DNA from: a virus
Length of the DNA: 22,078 bases
Virus record (IMG/VR): IMGVR_UViG_3300003690_000454
Span: 1 to 22,078 of that record
Direction: 5' to 3' (one strand)
Below the pieces are notes generated by a model that saw nothing but the letters and a program-made list of their open reading frames with translations, was not told where the DNA came from and ran no database searches. Of the stretch, positions 16,183 through 20,978 are shown one piece after another (within the stretch, counting starts at the first letter, position 1; every line of letters starts with the position of its first letter). The position numbers and the translations under genes are program-made.

Positions 16183-16499
16183 TTGATGACAGCACGAAAC
16201 TTGATATCAACCTGAAATGGTTGCTGCAGATCGTGGCGTTCGTTGGATTCGCCGTCTGGGGATACTTCACGTTAACCAGCCAGATCACGCAGCTCGAGAT
16301 CGAGGTGATGCGGATGCGGGACAACGTCAACATGAACTCGACATTTCGGATCAAGTGGCCGCTCGGCGAGCTGGGCGCCCTGCCGGATGACGCTGAGCAG
16401 AATATGCGGCTGCATCATATCGAGGGCGATGTCGAGCAACTCAATAGATATGTCGATGGTCTACGATTCCAACCACAACCGAGGCGAGGTAACGAATGA
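16179..16499 (+). CDS. Single-TM coiled-coil membrane protein (possible inner-membrane spanin or holin accessory)
   Basis: A 106-residue protein starting at TTG 16179, which overlaps the previous stop. One TM segment (about 14-33, WLLQIVAFVGFAVWGYFTLT) is followed by a short coiled coil (ITQLEIEVMRMRDN) and a second helical stretch ending in RYVDGLRFQ. This layout, together with the adjacent overlapping lipoprotein gene, fits an i-spanin, but the protein is shorter than most i-spanins. A holin-associated or phage membrane protein of unknown role is equally possible. Confidence 0.6.
   Translation: MIDDSTKLDINLKWLLQIVAFVGFAVWGYFTLTSQITQLEIEVMRMRDNVNMNSTFRIKWPLGELGALPDDAEQNMRLHHIEGDVEQLNRYVDGLRFQPQPRRGNE
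16470..16498 (+). repeat. Start-associated repeat, copy before the lipoprotein gene
   Basis: CAACCACAACCGAGG (16470-16484) then GCGAGGTAACGAATG. The first 15 bases are identical to the copies at 19038 and 18544, but the core after GAGG differs. It spans the 3' end of the TM gene and the start codon at 16496. Confidence 0.65.
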
Positions 16500-16756
16500 A
16501 TACGACAAGGGCAATTATCCTGGCGGCAGCTTGCGCGATCGGCGCCGGGTGTGCGTCAGTCGAAATGCCGATTGATGGCGCTGACGGCCAGGTGCTGAAG
16601 TTCCGAGGGTTCGCCAGCAACATGACGATCACGGTGCCGTCGAGCGATCCGACGCAGCCGGCAAGGGTCATCGATATCAGCGCCCACGCCACCGAAGGCC
16701 CGCTGATCGAGGGCGTGAAGTCAATCGCACCATTCGCAGCACTGATGCTGCAGTAG
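16496..16756 (+). CDS. Small lipoprotein (possible outer-membrane spanin)
   Basis: An 86-residue protein with a classic type II signal: Arg5, a hydrophobic core AIILAAACAIG, and a lipobox ending at Cys19 (GAGC). The mature part is about 68 residues, strand-like, with an Ala at position +2 that favours outer-membrane sorting. A lipoprotein directly downstream of a single-TM coiled-coil gene fits an o-spanin; it lacks the Pro-rich tract many o-spanins have. The gene is in ATGA overlap with its neighbour, and its leader carries a start-associated repeat. Confidence 0.65.
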   Translation: MNTTRAIILAAACAIGAGCASVEMPIDGADGQVLKFRGFASNMTITVPSSDPTQPARVIDISAHATEGPLIEGVKSIAPFAALMLQ

Positions 16757-16835
16757 CCAGGAGCAGACGATCAAATACAATCCGACATGGAGTTTTGTAA
16801 CATACTGGGCGCTGATCGGCAAGGGCGACATCGAT

Positions 16836-17201
16836 ATGCCCGACGAGTTCCCGCCGTTCGACGAGTCAGTAGATTGGTGCGGGCCTGCAGACGACCCAGG
16901 CTTCTCGGCGATGGTGCCTGATTACATACTCGGCGGTGCCGAAATCCCCGGCGGCGCATACGTGGGCCACGCCGGCTACCGCCACGACCACGGGTACGCC
17001 ACGCCGGCAGCATTGCGCCCGGCCTGGTGCCGCCGGCAATACCTGTGGCGCCTGCTGTGCGACTGCCGATTCCGTGCCGATCTCAAGCACATAATCAAGC
17101 GCGACATCAAGAGCGCCGCACGCCGCAAGCAGGCCGGAATATGGGTGCGCCTTTATTACTGGTCTGTACGATGTGGCGGGTGGAGGCACTGTGCGAAATG
17201 A
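16836..17201 (+). CDS. Phage protein with a phospholipase-A2-like His-Asp motif
   Basis: At least 121 residues from ATG 16836. The sequence GHAGYRHDHGYATPAALRPA followed by RQYLWRLLCDCRFRADLK and WVRLYYWSVRCGGW matches a pattern found in phage and bacterial PLA2-fold proteins: H-D-x-x-Y, then an Asp-containing helix, then Tyr-x-x-Val-Arg-x-x-Gly-Gly. The His-Asp pair would be catalytic in that fold. Coding sequence probably starts earlier: the frame is open from 16770 (IKYNPTWSFVTYWALIGKGD), right after an AGGAG at 16758-16762, but the codon there is ATC. It could be a lysis-associated lipase or a tail-associated enzyme. Confidence 0.55.
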   Translation: MPDEFPPFDESVDWCGPADDPGFSAMVPDYILGGAEIPGGAYVGHAGYRHDHGYATPAALRPAWCRRQYLWRLLCDCRFRADLKHIIKRDIKSAARRKQAGIWVRLYYWSVRCGGWRHCAK

Positions 17202-17433
17202 AGCGCCAAACGGTGACAAGCTGCGACGCGAAATGGCTGAGTTGAAGACAGCCCTGGCAGTGGCCGCCACGGAACACGACCACCGGCTGAAGGTGTCGCT
17301 GCAACTCGCGACGATCACAGAGCGCCTGGCAACACAGCAGCGAATCATCTGGGCGTGCATGGCGGTGATACTAACTGAGGGCGCCGGCATGGCGATGTAT
17401 GTTTTTCGGACGCTGCTCGCCGGCGCAGGGTGA
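17191..17433 (+). CDS. Holin-accessory-like protein (coiled coil plus C-terminal TM)
   Basis: An 80-residue protein. GTG 17191 is chosen because GGTGGAGG lies just upstream (about 17180-17187); a GTG 18 bases earlier is possible. The N-terminal 50 residues form a charged coiled coil (DKLRREMAELKTALAVAATE), and residues about 55-76 are a TM segment (IIWACMAVILTEGAGMAMYV). This is the architecture of XhlA/hemolysin-type accessory proteins found beside phage holins. It overlaps the next gene. Its position in the membrane-gene cluster supports a lysis-related role. Confidence 0.6.
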   Translation: MRNEAPNGDKLRREMAELKTALAVAATEHDHRLKVSLQLATITERLATQQRIIWACMAVILTEGAGMAMYVFRTLLAGAG

Positions 17434-17789
17434 TGGATGTCGATGCGGCTCACATTGAGGGCATCATCGAATCGGTCGCAGGATTCGCGGCCGGCCTCTT
17501 TGTGCTGGCCGTGCTGGTGCTATTCAGTCGCCAGGCCGTGGAAGGGATCGTAGCTGGCTGGGTGTTCAAATACGGTGCAGAGCTGACGCATGACCAGTGT
17601 GTTTTGATCAGTGGGCGCCCGGCCCGACTCGTTCGTGTGGGTCTGCTGAAGACTACCTTCTACTGCGACGACAAAAAGACAAAGTTGGTGGTACCGAATG
17701 TGCAGTTACACGTTCTGTTCTTGGAAGTGAAATTACCCAAACACATCAACGGCATTCCTGACGACGACGACGACGACGACGACGACTGA
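17433..17789 (+). CDS. Miniature MscS-like membrane protein with poly-Asp C-terminus
   Basis: A 118-residue protein (GTG 17430 is an alternative start). Residues about 9-45 resemble the pore-lining TM3 of MscS channels (AGLFVLAVLVLFSRQAVEGI, then AGWVFKYG). Residues about 50-100 follow the MscS beta domain order: LTHDQCVLISGRPARLVRVG, then LLKTTFYCDDKKTKLVVPN, where Val-Pro-Asn corresponds to the conserved Ile-Pro-Asn. MscS proper has three TM helices and over 280 residues; here only one TM and the beta domain remain. The protein ends PD followed by eight more Asp, encoded by a run of nine GAC codons (17760-17786). No identical design is known to me. It is the last gene before a strong terminator. 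Confidence 0.65.
   Translation: MDVDAAHIEGIIESVAGFAAGLFVLAVLVLFSRQAVEGIVAGWVFKYGAELTHDQCVLISGRPARLVRVGLLKTTFYCDDKKTKLVVPNVQLHVLFLEVKLPKHINGIPDDDDDDDDD
17760..17786 (+). repeat. (GAC)9 trinucleotide run encoding poly-Asp
   Basis: Nine uninterrupted GAC codons end the mini-MscS-like gene. All use the same codon, so the run is prone to length change by slippage. Confidence 0.95.
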
Positions 17790-17798
17790 CAATCCCGC

Positions 17799-17819
17799 TG
17801 CCGGTATCCGCTACCGGCA
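17799..17819 (+). other. Perfect 8-bp inverted repeat stem-loop
   Basis: TGCCGGTA (17799-17806) and TACCGGCA (17812-17819) pair around a 5-nt loop. The stem lies 10 nt after the stop and just before the main terminator. Confidence 0.7.
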
Positions 17820-17826
17820 ACCCCCG

Positions 17827-17866
17827 CCCGGCTGCAGTGTCCCCTTGCTGCAGTCGGGTTTTTTTT
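17827..17866 (+). terminator. Strong rho-independent terminator closing the late gene block
   Basis: CCCGGCTGCAG (17827-17837) pairs with CTGCAGTCGGG (17848-17858) over 11 bp with one G-U, followed by eight T residues (17859-17866). It separates the structural and lysis block from the small-gene block. Confidence 0.85.
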
Positions 17867-17940
17867 GCGCGGGATAAGCGGCGGGATTCGCGCCTGGCGC
17901 GGCGGCAATTCGGCGGCGTTTCTGTAAACCTTTATATACA

Positions 17941-17956
17941 TACTTGCAAGCAAGTA
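17941..17956. promoter_or_regulatory. Inverted-repeat operator candidate overlapping a promoter
   Basis: TACTTGC and GCAAGTA flank a 2-nt spacer (AA), a perfect 7-bp dyad. It covers the -35 element of the promoter described next, where a bound dimeric repressor would block polymerase. The cognate regulator is not identified in this window. Confidence 0.55.
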
Positions 17957-17971
17957 CATACAGCCTATATT
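17944..17971 (+). promoter_or_regulatory. Sigma70-like promoter for the small-gene block
   Basis: TTGCAA (17944-17949) and TATATT (17966-17971, 5/6 match) are 16 nt apart in an AT-rich patch inside GC-rich surroundings, just after the terminator. The start would be near 17978, leaving about 48 nt of leader before ATG 18026. Confidence 0.6.
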
Positions 17972-18002
17972 GATAACATGATAACGAACGCAACAACGCA
18001 AG

Positions 18003-18028
18003 CAACCGACACCGAGGGCAGCACGATG
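18003..18028 (+). repeat. Start-associated repeat, copy 1
   Basis: CAACCGACACCGAGG (18003-18017) then GCAGCACGATG, ending at the start codon of the 18026 gene. It is the first copy downstream of the promoter and lies wholly in the untranslated leader. Confidence 0.75.
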
Positions 18029-18241
18029 ACGATTGAGAAACAAATTGAGTACTTGTGGAACAGTTCATTGGAGAGAGCAATTGGCTCAGGTGTCGCTGAT
18101 CCGTTTGGCTTTGCTGATGCTTCGACAGCATCACTGAATGCCAAGCTCAGGAAAATCAACAGGCTGGAAGTCAACGGCAGATTGCAGCAGGGAAGTCGGG
18201 CAGGACGGAAACAACAGCAAATTATGAGGGCAGCACGATGA
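18026..18241 (+). CDS. Small hypothetical protein
   Basis: A 71-residue protein, first of the small-gene block. ATG 18026 is chosen because of the GAGGGCAG site and repeat; an upstream in-frame ATG at 17978 coincides with the expected transcription start and has no ribosome site. The body is helical (KQIEYLWNSSLERAIGSGVA) and ends in a basic tail QSRAGRKQQQ-like followed by MRAAR, where RAAR is encoded by the repeat of the next gene. No family recognised. Confidence 0.6.
   Translation: MTIEKQIEYLWNSSLERAIGSGVADPFGFADASTASLNAKLRKINRLEVNGRLQQGSRAGRKQQQIMRAAR
18211..18240 (+). repeat. Start-associated repeat, copy 2
   Basis: ACAACAGCAAATTAT followed by the exact core GAGGGCAGCACGATG (18226-18240). 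The A/C part has diverged, but the 15-base core is intact; translated, it gives the C-terminal RAAR of the upstream protein. Confidence 0.7.
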
Positions 18242-18519
18242 AGATTTACAGAGTAAGCTACAGCGGACATACGGCATCCGATCCTGACGCAGTGATGGGG
18301 GGAGCGGGGGAGCCGTTTGAGTATGGATACAGCTATCACGCATCGAAGCGGGAAGCGTCGGCGTGCAGGCATCAATTCATGCTGCGGGAAGGGGGCAATG
18401 ATCCGTTCAGCGAGATTGACGAGTACAGCTTCCCCATCAGAAAGAAGGGAATGCTCCTGGCACTGCAGCAGCTTGCAAGTCATGGCACGGACGGCTACCT
18501 CGGGCGCGAGTCATGCTGA
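18238..18519 (+). CDS. Small hypothetical phage protein
   Basis: A 93-residue protein in ATGA overlap. It begins MKIYRVSYSGHTASDPDAVM, continues with EYGYSYHASKREASACRHQF and has an acidic segment then SFPIRKKGMLLALQQLASHG near the end. This strand-helix-strand-helix layout, with a final 'fPxxKKGmLxxLxxxA' helix, is common among small early phage proteins of unknown role. Confidence 0.65.
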   Translation: MKIYRVSYSGHTASDPDAVMGGAGEPFEYGYSYHASKREASACRHQFMLREGGNDPFSEIDEYSFPIRKKGMLLALQQLASHGTDGYLGRESC

Positions 18520-18540
18520 TCCACAATTCACCACGCACCG

Positions 18541-18572
18541 CAACCACAACCACAACCGAGGGCAGCACGATG
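18541..18572 (+). repeat. Start-associated repeat, copy 3
   Basis: CAACCACAACCACAACCGAG (18541-18560) then GGCAGCACGATG. The CAACCA unit is tandemly duplicated here, giving a longer A/C tract than in most copies. Confidence 0.8.
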
Positions 18573-18812
18573 ACGACGACGAAGACATTCCAAAAACGCT
18601 GTGCTTCACAACTACGGCACTACGGGAACGAAAACCTGACTGCTTGTCCAGATTGGGTGTTTGCCCATTGCGGTTTACCGCAACCCGATTGGGACAGGAT
18701 ATATGGAGCGGCGGATTCTGCGACCTACTCATTAGAAAACCGCAGCTTTCGCGAATACTGGGAAATGCACCGGCATACGACGACACCCACAACCGAGAGG
18801 ACCGCACGATGA
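18570..18812 (+). CDS. Small hypothetical protein, Cys/Trp-containing
   Basis: An 80-residue protein. ATG 18570 is chosen from the repeat; the frame is open from ATG 18513, but that would translate the repeat as TATTTTTEGST. The folded part includes RCASQLRHYGNENLTACPDW, then HCGLPQPDWDRIYGAADSA, and it ends with the repeat-derived TTPTTERTAR. No family recognised. Confidence 0.6.
   Translation: MTTTKTFQKRCASQLRHYGNENLTACPDWVFAHCGLPQPDWDRIYGAADSATYSLENRSFREYWEMHRHTTTPTTERTAR
18786..18811 (+). repeat. Start-associated repeat, copy 4
   Basis: CCCACAACCGAGAGG (18786-18800) then ACCGCACGATG. One extra GA and a GC-to-CC change separate it from the consensus. It lies inside the 3' end of the upstream gene. 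Confidence 0.7.
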
Positions 18813-19066
18813 GAAAAACGCGAGACATGACCAAGATGCAATTCGCCAAAGCCTGTGTGCAGTGCGGATTCGAGCCGAGCAGTTTCGGTGGCGGCTACTT
18901 TTGCATCTACAAATACGCAGGTGGTTCAACAAATAATGTCTATGCCCGCAACGGCGGTGATTCCTACCGCGAGATGCTGGCATATCTCAAAAAGATGCAG
19001 AGACACGATGAAAAGAAAAGAGAAGAAGCCAACGAAACAACCACAACCGAGAGGGCAGCACGATGA
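18809..19066 (+). CDS. Small hypothetical protein
   Basis: An 85-residue protein in ATGA overlap; the frame is open far upstream only as a shadow. It begins MRKTRDMTKMQFAKACVQCG, has the aromatic segment GGGYFCIYKYAGGSTNNVYA, and a charged helix REMLAYLKKMQRHDEKKREE. It ends ETTTTERAAR, which is the in-frame translation of the next gene's start-associated repeat. Confidence 0.65.
   Translation: MRKTRDMTKMQFAKACVQCGFEPSSFGGGYFCIYKYAGGSTNNVYARNGGDSYREMLAYLKKMQRHDEKKREEANETTTTERAAR
19038..19065 (+). repeat. Start-associated repeat, copy 5
   Basis: CAACCACAACCGAGAGG (19038-19054) then GCAGCACGATG; this is close to the consensus plus a GA insertion shared with copy 4. Confidence 0.8.
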
Positions 19067-19419
19067 CGACAACGAAAGCAACCGACGAACTACTGACCAA
19101 GATCGCAGTTCACTTTTTCCCGACCTGCGAAACACTCGAAACGCGCAACAGCGACAGCCTCGACTTCCATGAGACTGCGGTCTGGTCGATCAAGGAAGCA
19201 CTGCAGCAGGCGTTCGAGCTTGGCCGGCAGACGGCTGACGAGACACCGACAACCGAGGCAAGCACGATCGACGACCGTGACCGTGGATTCGCTGGCGGGA
19301 TCGCCGACGCCATCATGGATGCGATCTATGAAACCTGCCGGGGCAATGATGTGCCGGTCGATGCGATGACAGCTATCGGTCGCGAGGCATTACGCCAGGC
19401 GTCCGAGCGCAACGGATAA
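19063..19419 (+). CDS. DUF6900-like small phage protein with C-terminal extension
   Basis: A 118-residue protein. The first 60 residues contain ETLETRNSDSLDFHETAVWS followed by IKEALQQAFELGRQ, a pattern I associate with DUF6900, a small family common in phages and mobile elements and without known function. The part after residue 62 starts with PTTEASTI, encoded by a decayed start-associated repeat, and continues as a separate helical unit (GFAGGIADAIMDAIYETCRG, then VDAMTAIGREALRQA). The gene therefore looks like two former ORFs joined in frame. Confidence 0.7.
   Translation: MTTTKATDELLTKIAVHFFPTCETLETRNSDSLDFHETAVWSIKEALQQAFELGRQTADETPTTEASTIDDRDRGFAGGIADAIMDAIYETCRGNDVPVDAMTAIGREALRQASERNG
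19244..19269 (+). repeat. Decayed start-associated repeat inside a coding region
   Basis: CACCGACAACCGAGG (19244-19258) then CAAGCACGATC. The expected ATG reads ATC, and the copy is translated in frame as part of the DUF6900-like protein. Confidence 0.6.
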
Positions 19420-19420
19420 G

Positions 19421-19452
19421 CAACCACAACCACAACCGAGGCCAACACGATG
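19421..19452 (+). repeat. Start-associated repeat, copy 6 (intergenic)
   Basis: CAACCACAACCACAACCGAG (19421-19440), identical to copy 3 over 20 bases, then GCCAACACGATG. It begins just after the TAA stop of the upstream gene. Confidence 0.8.
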
Positions 19453-19630
19453 ACGAAGACACCGAAGAACCAATCAGGCATTCCGGCGCCTGGTGCGCGA
19501 GTTACCTGGCGAGTCGGACAGCGCGAGAGTGCAAGGGGCCGTGGCGCGTGACCAGCGCGTGCGCGAGCTGCTCGTAGACGAAGACAACTTGGCGATCCTT
19601 ATCGCCAAACTGTCCGAGGTCTACCGATAG
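19450..19630 (+). pseudogene. Small gene with an apparent frameshift
   Basis: ATG 19450 after a start-associated repeat opens MTKTPKNQ but this frame ends after 33 codons at TGA 19549-19551. The +1 frame has protein-like content from about 19475: AFRRLVRELPGESDSARVQG, then AVARDQRVRELLVDEDNLAI and LIAKLSEVYR, ending at TAG 19628-19630. Joined, the product would be about 59 residues and helical. The change of frame must fall near 19470-19483. It may be a real mutation, an assembly error or a recoding site. A GTG at 19493 could start the second part alone, but no ribosome site precedes it. Confidence 0.5.
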
Positions 19631-19655
19631 CTACTGACAGTACGACGTGATGACA

Positions 19656-19741
19656 GGTGTGGGTGGTGGGCCTTTTCCCTTAACTTTTGCCTTATGAAGG
19701 AAAATTATGAAAGTTAGGGTTTCAGCTACACCACCCACACC
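19656..19741. other. Large nested stem-loop in a non-coding interval
   Basis: GGTGTGGGTGGTG (19656-19668) is an exact inverse of CACCACCCACACC (19729-19741). Inside, CCCTTAACTTT (19677-19687) pairs with AAAGTTAGGG (19710-19719) with one bulged T, and CCTT/AAGG close the tip (19690-19700). The region between the SAS-linked small genes and the HTH gene (19631-19870) holds no gene. The stem has no T run after it on the + strand. It could be a structured RNA, a replication or packaging element, or a recombination site. Confidence 0.7.
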
Positions 19742-19750
19742 GCCTATGTG

Positions 19751-19780
19751 AAAAACATTCCCGAGACTACTCTTGGGAAT
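19751..19780 (-). terminator. Hairpin reading as an intrinsic terminator on the - strand
   Basis: ATTCCCGAGA (19757-19766) and TCTTGGGAAT (19771-19780) form a 10-bp stem with one G-U and a 4-nt loop. Read on the - strand it is followed by TGTTTTTC. No - strand gene is recognised here, so the stem may instead serve as an operator or + strand leader structure. Confidence 0.4.
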
Positions 19781-19809
19781 TGACAAATCCGGCCGGTATC
19801 CGTTTGCAT
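19780..19809 (+). promoter_or_regulatory. Promoter candidate upstream of the HTH gene
   Basis: A perfect TTGACA at 19780-19785 touches the preceding hairpin. The best -10 at 18-nt spacing is weak (TTGCAT, 19804-19809); an alternative pair is TTGCAT 19804-19809 with TAATTT 19826-19831. Direction and place fit the gene at 19871. Confidence 0.4.
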
Positions 19810-19870
19810 TTGTTTTTATGCGCGGTAATTTGTCGAGCAATACGGCGAACAACGAAACAAGCGAGGCAAT

Positions 19871-20077
19871 ATGAAAGACGAAAGAAACACGCAATGGGGA
19901 ACGGCAGCAGACGCCGCCGCGATCCTTGACGTGTCGATCGGCACTGTTGACCGATGGATGCGCGAGGGCCGGGTGACGTTCCGCAAGCTGGGGCAGCGGC
20001 TGAGTCTTGAGGACGTGCGGCGCCTTGCGGAAGTCGGCGAGGTGCAGTACATGGCCGAGCGCGAGGTGATGACATGA
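19871..20077 (+). CDS. Excisionase-type / MerR-like HTH DNA-binding protein
   Basis: A 68-residue single-domain protein. The segment WGTAADAAAILDVSIGTVDR followed by WMREGRVTFRKLGQRLSLED is the excisionase-family winged helix (HTH_17): a first helix, the recognition helix with Thr-Val-Asp-Arg-Trp, and the wing Phe-Arg-Lys-Leu-Gly-Gln-Arg. Such proteins act as transcription regulators or recombination directionality factors. No integrase is visible in the window, so I would not call it Xis. It is first after the non-coding interval and the promoter candidate, and its leader (ACAACGAAACAAGCGAGGCA) is a faint relative of the start-associated repeats. Confidence 0.8.
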   Translation: MKDERNTQWGTAADAAAILDVSIGTVDRWMREGRVTFRKLGQRLSLEDVRRLAEVGEVQYMAEREVMT

Positions 20078-20135
20078 AAGCGTGACGAGTCGAGTTCGCA
20101 TTACTGATTCTAAACTATCACAGCAGGGGGAAGAA

Positions 20136-20978
20136 ATGGCGAAGGCAACGATCGAGACAATCAGCCCGAGACAAGCGGAGAAAATGCTGGCAATGAATAC
20201 GGGCAATTTCCGCCCGATCAGCAAGATCCGGACGACCCTATACGCCCAGGAAATGGCGTCAGGGAACTGGGACTGCAACGGCGAGTCGATAAAGATGAAC
20301 GGCAATGAACTGATCGACGGGCAGCACCGGCTTGAGGCAATTATCGAGTCAGGCATTCCGATCACATCAGTCGTCGTGCGTGGTCTGGAATCAGATGGCC
20401 GCACCATTGACCGAGGCCAACCGCGATCAATGGCGCAATGGCTCAGTCATAAGGGGATCAAGAATGGATCCGCCATGCCGGGGCTGGTTCGGTGCTGTAT
20501 AGGATATGAAGAGGGCCTTTGGGGCAGGCAAACGTCTCGGTCTTATACGATCCCAGATTCCGAGATATACAGATTCATCGAATCCCACGAACCGCGATTA
20601 CAGGAAGTGATACAGGTCGTGAGCAAGTCCCGACCACTGATTGCGGGGACTCTCTCGGGTGCGGTTCTGTTCTATGGTTCCGAGCAGATTGAAGACATCG
20701 CAGCGAATCCGACTGTGCGGTGGTTCTTCGATAGGTTGACGGATGGCAAGATGCTCGACGAAGATGATGCCGTCTTCCATTTGCGGAATCGGCTGATCAA
20801 GCATTCGCCATTTACCAAGATTCCGTCATTCATCAAGCGGTCATATATGGTGATTGCCTGGAATAAGACAGTGCGCGGAGAATCCTGCACCTCGCATCAG
20901 ATGACGCTACGCATGACCGGGCCAAACAAGCCGAAGCTGCCGACGACGATCGAACGACTCAGCGAGGTGACAGCATGA
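20136..20978 (+). CDS. ParB/sulfiredoxin-fold (DGQHR motif) phage protein
   Basis: A 280-residue protein; ATG 20136 follows AGGGGG at 20125-20130, and a 54-base upstream extension has no site. The N-terminal domain contains NFRPISKIRTTLYAQEMASG, then NELIDGQHRLEAIIESGIPI with the Asp-Gly-Gln-His-Arg motif (61-65), then TIDRGQPRSMAQWL. These define the ParB-like nuclease/DGQHR fold common in phages and in DndB-type proteins. The C-terminal half is helical with several Arg/Trp residues. It may bind DNA or a nucleotide; its substrate is not known. It is in one operon with a membrane protein, a PAPS-reductase-like protein and a methyltransferase start. Confidence 0.75.
   Translation: MAKATIETISPRQAEKMLAMNTGNFRPISKIRTTLYAQEMASGNWDCNGESIKMNGNELIDGQHRLEAIIESGIPITSVVVRGLESDGRTIDRGQPRSMAQWLSHKGIKNGSAMPGLVRCCIGYEEGLWGRQTSRSYTIPDSEIYRFIESHEPRLQEVIQVVSKSRPLIAGTLSGAVLFYGSEQIEDIAANPTVRWFFDRLTDGKMLDEDDAVFHLRNRLIKHSPFTKIPSFIKRSYMVIAWNKTVRGESCTSHQMTLRMTGPNKPKLPTTIERLSEVTA

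Noticed and set aside
17978-18025. Start of the first small gene at ATG 17978
   Set aside because: It coincides with the predicted transcription start and lacks a ribosome site; ATG 18026 has both the site and the shared repeat.
18003-19452. CRISPR array
   Set aside because: The repeats are 26-35 bp but spaced 140-300 bp apart, each ends at a start codon, and the spacers are genes.
19656-19741. tRNA or tRNA remnant
   Set aside because: The 13-bp uninterrupted outer stem, lack of D and anticodon arms and lack of a T-loop consensus exclude a cloverleaf.
19871-20077. Calling the HTH protein a true excisionase (Xis)
   Set aside because: No integrase or attachment site is seen, and HTH_17 proteins are often plain regulators.
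19631-20407. Open frame of 258 codons on the - strand
   Set aside because: It overlaps the HTH and ParB-like genes and reads through the large stem-loop. No motif or ribosome site supports it.
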